Shown one piece after another: positions 11,540 through 19,929 of a stretch of 64,000 nucleotides of DNA. The position numbers and the translations under genes are program-made. The notes beneath the pieces are model-generated. The model worked only from the letters and a program-made list of their open reading frames with translations. It made no database searches and was not told the origin of the DNA. Positions within the stretch are counted from its first letter, which is position 1; each line of letters begins with the position of its first letter. This DNA is from Billgrantia montanilacus (GTDB lineage Bacteria; Pseudomonadota; Gammaproteobacteria; Pseudomonadales; Halomonadaceae): positions 372,001 to 436,000 of the forward strand of contig NZ_QPII01000001.1 in NCBI RefSeq assembly GCF_003336675.1, written 5' to 3'.

Positions 11540-11565
11540 TTCAAGTATGAAATTTCATGTTTGAA
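11540..11565. promoter_or_regulatory. 26-bp palindrome, candidate MarR operator
   Basis: In the 212-base divergent region between the flavoprotein operon and rsd lies an inverted repeat with outer arms TTCAA/TTGAA and a perfect 12-bp core ATGAAATTTCAT; only the two-base spacers break the symmetry. It stands 63 bases upstream of the flavoprotein ATG. A TTGAAC hexamer on the minus strand overlaps one arm and could serve as a -35 element, so binding would block the promoter. MarR proteins bind such AT-rich palindromes. Assignment to the MarR at 7922-8425 is inference. Confidence 0.6.
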
Positions 11566-11689
11566 GTTTTTTGCTTGAATCATGTCTTGCCGGATTCTGG
11601 CCGACCCAGGATTGACAGCGAGCGTGGCACGGGTGAGTCTGTCCTTTCGGGTCGAAATGGCCTCGGCTTCACAAGGGAAGGAGGCGGAC

Positions 11690-12178
11690 ATGCTGGAAGA
11701 TTGCAAGAGTGCTCGGGAGCGCTGGGGTGGCGTACACCAGCTGATCGATCGCTGGCTCGACGAGCGGCGCGAGCTTCTGGTGAGCTTCATCGAGCTCAAG
11801 GAGGCCTGCGATACCGAGATCGAGGCCGTGAGCAAGACACAGATCGATCGCTTCAGCGAGCTGCTGATGGACTACATCAGTGCCGGCCACTTCGAGATCT
11901 ATCCGCAGCTGCGCGAGGAAGCCCTGGCCTTCGAGGATCAAGCGGCATTGGGGATCGCCGCACAGCTACTCGAACGCCTGGAAATGTCCACCGAGCTGGT
12001 GCTCGCCTTCGATGCCGACTACTCCACGCCTGTTCGCTGCCAGCACTTCCTCCCACGGCTTCCCGCCTGGCTCGACCGTCTGGCCAAGGGCTTGACCGAA
12101 CGCTTCGCCCTGGAAGATCAGCTGATTTCACGGCTGCATGCCGCCCACACGCCCCAGGCCGCCTCGCAGGCTGAATAG
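11690..12178 (+). CDS. rsd: Rsd/AlgQ-family anti-sigma-70 regulator
   Basis: A 162-residue cytoplasmic protein of the Rsd/AlgQ family, which binds sigma-70 and shifts RNA polymerase toward alternative sigma factors in stationary phase. The family features are the N-terminal SARERWGGVHQLIDRWLDERRELLV segment and the DYISAGHFEIY motif. The ATG at 11690 has AAGGAGG about six bases upstream. Longer in-frame starts lack a ribosome site. It is followed by a strong terminator at 12227-12259, so it is probably monocistronic. It is transcribed divergently from the aminobenzoyl-CoA operon. Confidence 0.9.
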   Translation: MLEDCKSARERWGGVHQLIDRWLDERRELLVSFIELKEACDTEIEAVSKTQIDRFSELLMDYISAGHFEIYPQLREEALAFEDQAALGIAAQLLERLEMSTELVLAFDADYSTPVRCQHFLPRLPAWLDRLAKGLTERFALEDQLISRLHAAHTPQAASQAE

Positions 12179-12226
12179 GTACTTCCGATCGGGTCGGCAT
12201 ACGTTTTCAGGAAGAATTTTGGGATG

Positions 12227-12259
12227 CGCCCTGGGCCATAGACTGCCCGGGGCGTTTTT
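12227..12259 (+). terminator. Rho-independent terminator of rsd
   Basis: A ten-pair stem (CGCCCTGGGC with GCCCGGGGCG, one T-G wobble) has an eight-base loop and runs directly into five T residues. It follows the rsd stop by 48 bases. The last T overlaps the stop codon of the convergent RND permease. On the minus strand no T run follows, so it should act for rsd only. Confidence 0.85.
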
Positions 12260-15200
12260 CATGGTTGCCCGTCAGGTTCTCCAGGGTCGTCAGGATTCAA
12301 GTCGGCTTTTGCGGCGTGCGTTGTCCTGTTGCGCCGGCTCTGCCCCAGCATCAGCATGCAGGGGGTGAGCAGCAGCGTCAGCCCGGTGGCGAATATCAGG
12401 CCCCCGGCGATGGCGCTGGAGAGCTGGGTCCACCACTGGGTCGAAGGTGCGCCGAACCCCAGGCTCGGGGCGAACAGGTTGACGTTTACCCCCAGCACCA
12501 TGGGCATCAGCCCGAGCACCGTGGTAACGGCGGTGAGCAGCACCGGGCGCAGACGAAGTCCACCCGCTTCCAGGGCTGCCTCGACGGGGGCAAGCCCTTC
12601 CCCGCGCAGCTGGTTGTAGGTGTCGATCAGCACGATATTGTTGTTCACCACGATGCCCGCCAGGGCGATGATCCCCATGCCGACCATGACGATGCCAAAG
12701 GGCTGCCCGTTGATGAGCAGGCCCATCAGTACGCCGGCCGTCGAGAACACGATGGCCGACAGTACCAGCGCAGCCTGGTAGAGGCTGTTGAACTGGGTCA
12801 CGAGGATGAGGGCCATCAGCCCGATCGCCACCAGGAAGGCGGTAATCAGAAAGCGGCTGGCCTCCTCCTGCTCTTCCTGTTCGCCGGCCACGTTGACCTG
12901 CACGCTGTCGGGCAGGGCGGAGAGGTCAACCGCCTCCATCAGTGCCCGTAACCGCTCGTCTGGCTGATAGCCGTCCTCCACGTCCGCTTCCAGGGTAACG
13001 GCCCTGCGCCCATCGATCCGGTGAAGGGTGCCCACCTTGGGCGACGGTTCCAGGCTGGCGAAGTGCGAGACGGGAATCTGGCCTCGCAGGGTATTCAGCG
13101 TCAGTCTATCCAGCTGGTCCAGGGTGCGTGAGGCGTGGGGCAGGCGGACCCGGATATCGACTTCATCCGGGGCGTGTGCCGGTCGATAGCTGGCGACCTG
13201 CAGGCCGGTAGTGATGAGCTGCACGGCGCTGCCGACGGCCGCCACGTCGGTGCCCAGGCGGGCGGCGGCCTCGCGGTCGACGTTCAGGCGCCATTCGATG
13301 CCGGGCAGGCTGCGATTGTCCTCGACGTCGCGAAAGCCTCCCAGACCTTCCATTGCGCTGCGGATGTGGGTCACGGCGGCATCGCCATCGGCGGGCTCCT
13401 CGGCGCTGATCTCGAGCACGATGGGCTTGCCGGCACCGGGCCCTTCTTCCTGCTCGCGAAACTCCAGGACGACGCCGGGCAGGTCTGCCGTGCGCTCGGC
13501 CATCTCGTCCATTACCAGGCGGGCGGGACGGCGCTGATGCCAGTCGATCAACTGGAACTGCACCACGCCGATCACGTCGTTGCCGATCTGTTCGTCGGGA
13601 ATGCCGTAGGAGCGAGCATAGAGCGCCTGCACCTCGCTCATGCCCGCCAGGCGAGCCTCCACGCGGCGCACGATGGCATCTTTCTCCCAGGTGGAAAAAT
13701 CCCCCCGGGAGCGGATCACCACCTGGGCATTGTCGGGTTCGACGGCGGGGAAGAATTCCACGCCGTGATTGAAGCGGCCATAGCCGGTGAAGATCAGCGC
13801 CATCAGCAGCAGGGCAATCACCAGTGTCATGCCGGGCCAGGCGAGCAGCCGGGCCAGTACGGCACGGTAGAGGTGTCCACCGGCGGTGATCAGTTCGTCG
13901 CCATGGCTGGGCCGGGCCGTGCGTGCGCTGAACAAGCCTCCCAGGGTGGGCAGGAAGATAAGCGCCATGGCGAGGGAAGCGAGCAGGCAGAGTATCACCG
14001 TGGCCGGCAGATATTTCATGAACTCACCCACCACGCCCGGCCAGAACAGCAGCGGCATGAAGACGGCAAGGGTGGTGGCGGTGGCGGCTATCACCGGCCA
14101 GCTCATGCGTGAGGCGGCGTTGACCCAGGCGTCGCGGGGAAGCTGCCCCTCGCGCAGGTTGCGGTCGGCCAGTTCGCTGACCACGATGGCCCCGTCCACC
14201 AGCATGCCGGCGACCAGGATCAAGGCAAACAGCACCACGATGTTGAGGGTGTAGCCGATTGCCCAGATCAGCAGGATGCCGGTGAGGAAGGCGCCGGGAA
14301 TGGTCAGCCCCACCATCAGCGCCGAGCGCAGCCCCATGGCGGCGAGGATGACCACCAGGACCAGCACGACGGCGGTTAACACGTTGTTGAGCAGTTCCGA
14401 GAGCATCTGCTCGACGGTGTCGGACTGGTCCATGATGGTCGTGATGGCGAGTTCGTCGGGCAGCAGCGGTGCGGCGTCAGCCAGTACCTCGCGCACGCTG
14501 GCGATGGTGGCAATCAGGTTGGCACCGGCGCGCTTGGAGATTTCAAGGACCAGGGCAGGCTCGTCGTCGATACGTGCGAATCCTTCGGGATCCTTGAAGG
14601 AGGGGTAGATCCAGGCGACATCCGCGAAGGTCACGACCCGGTCGCCGTCGACCTTGACCGGCATGCCCATGACGTCTTCCAGCGATGCGATTACCCCCGG
14701 TACCTTGATCGGGGCGCGCCCGGCGCCGGTGTCCAGGCTGCCTGCCGCCACCAGCCGGTTGTTGCGGCTGATCAGGCTGAAGAGATCATCGAAGTCGACG
14801 CCGTAGCTGTCGAGCACCAGGGGGTCGAGCACGATCTCCAGCATCTCCTCGCGCTCGCCGCCGATATCCACCTCGAGAACCTCGGGAATGCCCTCCATGG
14901 CATCCTGCAGGCGGCGTGCGATGGCGAGGCGCTGGACTTCTTCCAGGGGGCCGGACATGCCCAGGGTCAGGACCGGGAAGAGCCCCACGTTGACTTCGAA
15001 GACCCGGGGTTCATCGGCCTCATCGGGCAGTTCGGCGTTGGCGATATCGACCTTTTCGCGGACGTCGGCCAGCGCCTGGCGAGGGTCGAAGCCGGCATCG
15101 AACTCCAGGGTCACGGCGGCGTGGCCTTCGCTGGACTGGGCGGTCATCTTGCTGACCCCCTCGATGGTGCGCAGCTCCTGCTCCATGGGGCGAACCAACA

Positions 15201-15387
15201 GTCGTTCGCCGTCCTCCGGACTGACCCCCTCCAGGGAAAGTGAGACGTAGATGATGGGGATCGCGATATCGGGATTGGCTTCCTTGGGCACCGCCTGCCA
15301 GGCAGCGGCCCCGGCCAACAGCAGTGCAGCCAATATCAGCAGGGTGGTCCGCGATCGTTCCAGCGCGGCTTCGATCAGGGTACGCAT
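12259..15387 (-). CDS. RND-family efflux transporter permease
   Basis: An inner-membrane RND (AcrB/MexB superfamily) pump of 1042 residues, the usual size, with two repeats of six helices and two large periplasmic loops. The N-terminus (MRTLIEAALERSRTTLL, PKEANPDIAIPIIYV) fits the less-studied hydrophobic/amphiphilic efflux group. The TM4 proton-relay motif reads MLVDGAIVV, so only the first aspartate (D398) is present where AcrB has two. It starts two bases after the adaptor gene. No outer-membrane channel gene is nearby, so it probably uses a TolC-like protein encoded elsewhere. The substrate is unknown. Confidence 0.9.
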   Translation of the reverse strand: MRTLIEAALERSRTTLLILAALLLAGAAAWQAVPKEANPDIAIPIIYVSLSLEGVSPEDGERLLVRPMEQELRTIEGVSKMTAQSSEGHAAVTLEFDAGFDPRQALADVREKVDIANAELPDEADEPRVFEVNVGLFPVLTLGMSGPLEEVQRLAIARRLQDAMEGIPEVLEVDIGGEREEMLEIVLDPLVLDSYGVDFDDLFSLISRNNRLVAAGSLDTGAGRAPIKVPGVIASLEDVMGMPVKVDGDRVVTFADVAWIYPSFKDPEGFARIDDEPALVLEISKRAGANLIATIASVREVLADAAPLLPDELAITTIMDQSDTVEQMLSELLNNVLTAVVLVLVVILAAMGLRSALMVGLTIPGAFLTGILLIWAIGYTLNIVVLFALILVAGMLVDGAIVVSELADRNLREGQLPRDAWVNAASRMSWPVIAATATTLAVFMPLLFWPGVVGEFMKYLPATVILCLLASLAMALIFLPTLGGLFSARTARPSHGDELITAGGHLYRAVLARLLAWPGMTLVIALLLMALIFTGYGRFNHGVEFFPAVEPDNAQVVIRSRGDFSTWEKDAIVRRVEARLAGMSEVQALYARSYGIPDEQIGNDVIGVVQFQLIDWHQRRPARLVMDEMAERTADLPGVVLEFREQEEGPGAGKPIVLEISAEEPADGDAAVTHIRSAMEGLGGFRDVEDNRSLPGIEWRLNVDREAAARLGTDVAAVGSAVQLITTGLQVASYRPAHAPDEVDIRVRLPHASRTLDQLDRLTLNTLRGQIPVSHFASLEPSPKVGTLHRIDGRRAVTLEADVEDGYQPDERLRALMEAVDLSALPDSVQVNVAGEQEEQEEASRFLITAFLVAIGLMALILVTQFNSLYQAALVLSAIVFSTAGVLMGLLINGQPFGIVMVGMGIIALAGIVVNNNIVLIDTYNQLRGEGLAPVEAALEAGGLRLRPVLLTAVTTVLGLMPMVLGVNVNLFAPSLGFGAPSTQWWTQLSSAIAGGLIFATGLTLLLTPCMLMLGQSRRNRTTHAAKADLNPDDPGEPDGQP

Positions 15388-15389
15388 GG

Positions 15390-16487
15390 TCAGGGGGTCT
15401 CCCGTGCCGCCTCGTCCTGCTCGGAAGGCACCGCCGTGACACCTTCGCCCTCCGTGACGAACCCGCCGCCCAGGGTGATCAGGCGTACCGTATCGGGTAG
15501 GCCGGTAACGCGCACCTCCCGGGTGTCGGTCTCCACCAGGCTGACGCGAGTGGTCACGACCCTGTCGTCATCGTCCAGATGCTTCACGCGCAGCCGGCCC
15601 TCCTCGTCCAGCTCGAGCAGTGCGGGAGAGAAGCGGTGCACGTCGCGCTCCGGCAGGGTGAGGGTCAGGCTGGCGCTGGCACCAGCGATGCGACGACGCT
15701 CCGGATTGTCGAGGCTCGCCTCGATATAGTAGGAGCGGGTGGCCTCGTCGGCACGGCTGGCCACATGGGTCAGCTCGCCGGGTAGGGTGGTGCCGTCCAG
15801 CAGGTGCACCTCCACGGGCAGGCCGGGTTCGAGGGTCAGGGCGTCGCGCTGGGAAACCCAGGCGCTGGCGATGAGCTGGCGGTCGTCGATCAGCCGACCG
15901 TAGGTTTCGCCAGCCTGCAGCACGTCGCCGAGCTCCACGTCCAACCGGTCGAGTACGCCACTGAAGGGGGCGGCAGGGCGCGTCTCGTCCAGGGCGTGGC
16001 GCAGTTCGGCCACGTCGGCTGCAGCCACGCTGACGCTGCTCTGCAGCCTCAGGTACTCGGGCCGGGAGATCAGTTCGCGCCGACGCAGGTCCTCGGCACC
16101 ACTCAGTTCGGCACGGGCCAGGGTGAGCTGGTCTTCGGCCCTGGCCAGCTGTGCCTCCAGGGCATCTGTCGACAGGACCAGCAGAGTCTCCCCCGCTTCC
16201 ACGCTGGAACCCAGGGAGGCCGGCAGCCCCGAGACTCGCCCGGCCTGGCGGCTGCGGAGTTCCACCTCCCGGGCAGCAACCAATTGGCCCTGGGCGACCA
16301 AGTGCGGTGCGTGGGGCGCCGCCTGGCTGAGACGGTACTCGACACGGGGTGGGGTCTCTTCCTTGGCCGGGTCGGCCGGTGGCGCCGACGTCTGGAAGCG
16401 CTGCATGTCGCCGAATGCCAACCACAGCAACAGCACCAGCAGCAGGGCGGTGGCCAGCAGATAGGAAAGCGGAGGACGTCTGGGCAT
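15390..16487 (-). CDS. RND efflux periplasmic adaptor (HlyD/MFP family)
   Basis: A membrane-fusion adaptor of about 365 residues. An N-terminal anchor (LLATALLLVLLLWLAFG) is followed by a beta-barrel/lipoyl part (VEYRLSQA, AREVELRSRQAGRVSGL), a coiled-coil hairpin (ALEAQLARAEDQLTLARAELSGAE), and the second lipoyl half (PFSGVLDRLDVELGDVL). I chose the ATG at 16487, with GGAAGG just upstream; ATGs at 16499 and 16526 and a TTG at 16544 are alternatives. It bridges the RND pump at 12259-15387 to an outer-membrane channel. The two genes lie two bases apart. Confidence 0.88.
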   Translation of the reverse strand: MPRRPPLSYLLATALLLVLLLWLAFGDMQRFQTSAPPADPAKEETPPRVEYRLSQAAPHAPHLVAQGQLVAAREVELRSRQAGRVSGLPASLGSSVEAGETLLVLSTDALEAQLARAEDQLTLARAELSGAEDLRRRELISRPEYLRLQSSVSVAAADVAELRHALDETRPAAPFSGVLDRLDVELGDVLQAGETYGRLIDDRQLIASAWVSQRDALTLEPGLPVEVHLLDGTTLPGELTHVASRADEATRSYYIEASLDNPERRRIAGASASLTLTLPERDVHRFSPALLELDEEGRLRVKHLDDDDRVVTTRVSLVETDTREVRVTGLPDTVRLITLGGGFVTEGEGVTAVPSEQDEAARETP

Positions 16488-16544
16488 GCGACCTTCCATG
16501 GTTTGGCGTGAGCGGCGAGTGCGCATTGCGGCAGCCTGGCGCAA

Positions 16545-16856
16545 GGAGTGCTAGATGAATCGCCTCAATCTACTGCAAAAACCACTCTTTGGGCCAATTT
16601 CATTCAATCTGTTTCGTTATAGAACCCGGTAATACCCCTCAAGGCGCCTATTTTTTGCAATCATTCATCGAAATGGAAGCCTTCCACAGCGAACGGTTCG
16701 CTATTATTTACGAGACGGCCAGCCGATCGCCTAGCCGGAGGTCGGATTGAGTTTTGTGCACTGCAGGCATAACATTCACCGCGTTCCGAATCCGAGCCAG
16801 GGCGGCAGTCATGCCGACCGGCTCATCCTCACGGCGACCAATCCGAAGGAGCAATG
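16545..16856. promoter_or_regulatory. Divergent promoter region of RND adaptor and mdh, with palindrome
   Basis: About 310 bases without a gene separate the minus-strand efflux pair from mdh. The stretch 16560-16730 is visibly AT-richer than its surroundings. A perfect inverted repeat GCGAACGGTTCGC (16689-16701) abuts TATTAT (16702-16707), which could be a -10 element for mdh, so the palindrome may be an operator. I see no clear -35 hexamer. The mdh ribosome site AAGGAG is at about 16847-16852. Confidence 0.4.
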
Positions 16857-17831
16857 ATGAAAGATCCCGTACGTATTGCCATTACCGGCGGCGCTGGCCA
16901 GATCAGCTACTCCCTTATCTTCCGTATCGCGGCTGGCGACATGCTGGGCCCGGATCAGCCCGTCATTCTCCAGCTGCTCGAGATCGCACCGGCCATGGAT
17001 GCCCTGAACGGCGTGGTGATGGAAGTGAACGATTGCGCCTTCCCGCTGGTGCAGGACATCGTCGCCACCGACGATCCCAATGTCGCATTCAAGGATGCCG
17101 ACTTCGCCCTGCTGGTCGGTGCCCGTCCGCGCGGCCCGGGCATGGAGCGCAAGGACCTGCTCGAAGCCAACGCGGCGATCTTCTCCGTACAGGGCAAGGC
17201 GCTGAACGACAACGCCAGCCGCAATGTGCGTGTCCTGGTGGTGGGTAATCCCGCCAACACCAACGCCCTGATCGCCTCCTGCAACGCGCCGGACCTCAGC
17301 CCGCGCCAGTTCACCGCCATGACGCGTCTGGACCACAACCGGGCCCTGACCCAGCTGGCCCAGAAGACCGGCAAGCGCGTCACCGATGTCGAGAACATGA
17401 TCATCTGGGGCAACCACAGCGCAACTCAGTACCCGGACCTGGCCCACTGCAAGGTGGACGGCAAGGCCGCTTTCGACCTGGTCGAGCGCGACTGGTACGA
17501 GAACACCTTCATCCCCGACGTGCAGCAGCGCGGCGCGGCGATCATCAAGGCGCGCGGTGCCTCTTCCGCAGCTTCTGCCGCTTCCTCCGCCATCGACCAC
17601 ATGCGCGACTGGGCGCTGGGTGCCGACGGCGTGGTTAGCATGGCGATTCCCTCCGATGGCAGCTATGGCATCGAGAAGGGCATCATCTACTCCTATCCGG
17701 TGCGCTGCCAGAACGGCGACTACGAGATCGTCCAGGGTCTCGAGGTCGACGACTTCAGCCGTGGCCGCATGAAGGCGACCGAAGACGAGCTGCGTGAAGA
17801 GCGCGCCGCCGTCGAGCACCTGCTGGGCTGA
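16857..17831 (+). CDS. mdh: Malate dehydrogenase
   Basis: An NAD-dependent malate dehydrogenase of about 324 residues that interconverts malate and oxaloacetate in the citric acid cycle. The Rossmann motif is [12 protein letters not shown], the substrate-binding arginines lie in [15 protein letters not shown], the NPANTNA segment is intact, and the catalytic histidine is in [12 protein letters not shown]. The pattern belongs to the cytosolic-type (group II) enzymes found in many proteobacteria. Two ATG codons are adjacent; the second (16857) has the better spacing to AAGGAG. A strong terminator follows, so it is probably a single-gene transcript. Confidence 0.95.
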   Translation: MKDPVRIAITGGAGQISYSLIFRIAAGDMLGPDQPVILQLLEIAPAMDALNGVVMEVNDCAFPLVQDIVATDDPNVAFKDADFALLVGARPRGPGMERKDLLEANAAIFSVQGKALNDNASRNVRVLVVGNPANTNALIASCNAPDLSPRQFTAMTRLDHNRALTQLAQKTGKRVTDVENMIIWGNHSATQYPDLAHCKVDGKAAFDLVERDWYENTFIPDVQQRGAAIIKARGASSAASAASSAIDHMRDWALGADGVVSMAIPSDGSYGIEKGIIYSYPVRCQNGDYEIVQGLEVDDFSRGRMKATEDELREERAAVEHLLG

Positions 17832-17852
17832 TCGCTTAGATAGCCGCATGAC

Positions 17853-17888
17853 AACGCCCCGACGAGATGTCTCGTCGGGGCGTTTTTT
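17853..17888 (+). terminator. Rho-independent terminator of mdh
   Basis: A near-perfect 14-bp stem (AACGCCCCGACGAG with its complement) closes a four-base ATGT loop and is followed by TTTTTT. It starts 22 bases after the mdh stop. The run of A before the stem could let it work weakly in the reverse direction as well. Confidence 0.93.
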
Positions 17889-17899
17889 GTTGGTGTTGG

Positions 17900-18440
17900 G
17901 CTGCACCGCCGGGAGGCCTTCGGCCTCCAGTCGCCGAGGCGTCGGACCGGAGCTAAAGCTACCTCCAACAGCGATGTTGCACTGTTGGTGGAAAGAGTCG
18001 CTGTTGGAGCGCTCGGTTCGGCGTTCCGACTCCGCATCGCGACTGGCGCCTGCAGGCGCCTCGGCGGAGGCTGCAACGTTGGTGGTTATCGCCAGCGCTG
18101 GGTGGCACCGCCGGGAGGCCTTCAGCCTCCAGTCGTGAGCTGAAGCTTCCTCCAACAGCGGTGTAGCACCGTCGGTGGAAAGAGTCGCTGTTGGAGCGCT
18201 CGGTTCGGCGCTCCGACTTTGCATCGCGACTGGCGCCGGCAGGCGCCTCGGCGGAGGTCGCAACGTCAGTGGTTATCGCCAGCGCTGGGCAACACCGCGG
18301 TCGCGAGCTAAAGCTACCTCCGACAGGGTGGTAATTGCCTGCTATGGCAGGAAAAATCAGCTGTTGGAGCGCTCGGTTCGGCGCTCCGACTTTGCATCGC
18401 GACTGGCGTCGGAAGGCGCCCCGGTGAAGGCCACCGTCAA
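17900..18440. repeat. Three-copy tandem palindromic intergenic repeat (REP-like)
   Basis: The gap between mdh and the HAD gene carries three degenerate tandem copies of a unit of about 175-187 bases. The best-conserved part of each copy (starting at 18001, 18188 and 18361) reads CTGTTGGAGCGCTCGGTTCG, then a GCGCTCC-type arm and a TGCATCGCGACTGGCG-type tail. Inside the units are inverted repeats: GGAGGCC/GGCCTCC, GGAGCGC/GCGCTCC, CCAACAG/CTGTTGG, and the perfect palindrome GGCGCCTGCAGGCGCC in copy 1. Copy 3 lacks the first palindrome. No protein in any frame is convincing. The structure resembles REP/BIME-type elements; the function is unknown. Confidence 0.8.
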
Positions 18441-18452
18441 TGCGAGCGAACG

Positions 18453-19109
18453 TCAATCCCGCAGGCTGATGATCCGCCAGCCTTTCTGCTCGGCGACTTC
18501 GCGCAGGGTGTCGTCCGGGTCGACGGCAACCGGGTGGTCGACAAGCTCCAGTAGTGGCAGGTCGTTGTGAGAATCGCTGTAGAACCAGGAGCCGTCCAGG
18601 GTCAGGTCCTTGTCGGCCAGCCACTCCTCCAGTCGTTTCACCTTGCCTTCTCTATAGCTGGGCGTGCCGCTCACCTTACCGGTATAGCGCCCGTCGACCA
18701 CCTCCGGTTCCACGGCGATCAAATGATCGATCCCCAGGCGTTCGGCAATGGGGCCGGTGATAAAGCGGTTGGTGGCGGTGACGATCAGCAGGGTGTCGCC
18801 CCGGGTGCGATGCCGGGCGACCAGTTCCTCGCCCTTGGCCAGGATGTGCGGCTCGATCTTGCTGGCCATGAACTGCTGGTGCCAGGCGGCGAGCTGTTCT
18901 GGGCTATTGTTCACCAGTGGTTGCAGTGCCACCGCGAGAAACGCATGGATATCCAGCGTTCCGGCGTCATAGTCGGCCATGAAGCGATCATTGGCTTCCC
19001 GGTAGGCTTCCGGGTCCACGGCGCCCTGTTCCAGCAGGAACTCGCCCCAGGCATGGTCGCTGTCGATGGACAGCAGGGTGTTGTCCAGGTCGAAGATGGC
19101 CAGACTCAC
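18453..19109 (-). CDS. HAD-superfamily (IB) phosphatase, possible histidinol-phosphatase
   Basis: A 218-residue HAD subfamily IB hydrolase, in the same group as phosphoserine phosphatase. Motif I is FDLDNTLL, motif II is IVTATN, and the acidic motif is YSDSHNDLPLL with a preceding conserved lysine. The gene lies next to rppH and ptsP, the same order as P. aeruginosa PA0335-rppH-ptsP. To my recollection, PA0335 acts as histidinol-phosphate phosphatase, so that role is plausible here. The substrate cannot be settled from sequence. It is transcribed divergently from rppH. Confidence 0.85.
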   Translation of the reverse strand: MSLAIFDLDNTLLSIDSDHAWGEFLLEQGAVDPEAYREANDRFMADYDAGTLDIHAFLAVALQPLVNNSPEQLAAWHQQFMASKIEPHILAKGEELVARHRTRGDTLLIVTATNRFITGPIAERLGIDHLIAVEPEVVDGRYTGKVSGTPSYREGKVKRLEEWLADKDLTLDGSWFYSDSHNDLPLLELVDHPVAVDPDDTLREVAEQKGWRIISLRD

Positions 19110-19338
19110 GGCTTACCTCTTTTGCTTGTTGAATGTAACGCAGCGGTGGATAAAGGGCTGCTTTCGGTAAAAGCCCGCGATTATGGCAGACATTTGACGT
19201 CGGTGCTAAGCCACGAATGGCGGCGCTTTCCTCTCCCTGTGTGCTTGTCTCGGTAGGGGGTGCCGCTTTGTTGTATTGATGCGCTTCACGGCATTGTGGA
19301 AGAATGGCTATCAATGATGAATTCACAAGGTGACGTCC

Positions 19339-19830
19339 GTGATCGACGCTGACGGCTTTCGCCCCAATGTTGGCATCATCATCGCCAACGGCCAGGGGCA
19401 GCTGCTCTGGGCGCGTCGGGTAGGACAGAATGCGTGGCAGTTTCCCCAGGGAGGCATCAAGGCAACCGAAACACCGCAACAGGCCCTCTATCGCGAGCTG
19501 GAAGAGGAAATCGGCCTGACTGCCGATGACGTCGAACTGCTTGCCTGCACCCGGGGATGGCTGCGCTATCGCCTGCCGCGACGCATGGTTCGCATGCATT
19601 CCAGGCCGGTCTGTATCGGCCAGAAACAGAAATGGTTCCTGCTGCGAATACGCTGCCAGGAAAGCCGTATTTGCATGGATCGCTCGGTGAAGCCCGAGTT
19701 CGATGGCTGGCGCTGGGTCAGCTATTGGTATCCATTGGGCCAGGTGGTGCCCTTCAAGCGTGAGGTCTACCGCCGTGCCTTGAGGGAGCTGTCGCCCCGG
19801 GCTCAGCGGCTGGCGCTGGAGGGGCGCTGA
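19339..19830 (+). CDS. rppH: RNA pyrophosphohydrolase RppH (Nudix)
   Basis: RppH removes pyrophosphate from the 5' end of triphosphorylated mRNA and so starts RNase E-dependent decay. The protein has about 163 residues. The Nudix box is complete: G-x5-E-x7-REL-x-EE-x-GL at roughly residues 37-59. The N-terminus matches E. coli RppH when the GTG at 19339 is used (first residues [12 protein letters not shown]). AAGGTG lies about six bases upstream. A GTG three codons earlier is less likely. It is followed after 99 bases by ptsP, the usual gene order. Confidence 0.94.
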   Translation: MIDADGFRPNVGIIIANGQGQLLWARRVGQNAWQFPQGGIKATETPQQALYRELEEEIGLTADDVELLACTRGWLRYRLPRRMVRMHSRPVCIGQKQKWFLLRIRCQESRICMDRSVKPEFDGWRWVSYWYPLGQVVPFKREVYRRALRELSPRAQRLALEGR

Positions 19831-19929
19831 TGCATAAGAGGCGTCAAGCCGGGGTCGGCCTGGTCGCTTCGATGGTGTCGATGGCACTTTTTCGCATCGA
19901 TTTCCTCAGCTAGGCGGGAGATGAGAACA

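Noticed and set aside
16809..18263. 484-codon minus-strand frame across mdh and the repeat array
   Set aside because: It is antisense to mdh and reads through the palindromic repeats, which explains its internal repetition; no known domain.
17900..18440. Repeat array considered as a CRISPR array
   Set aside because: Units are about 180 bases long and adjacent without spacers, and no cas genes are present.
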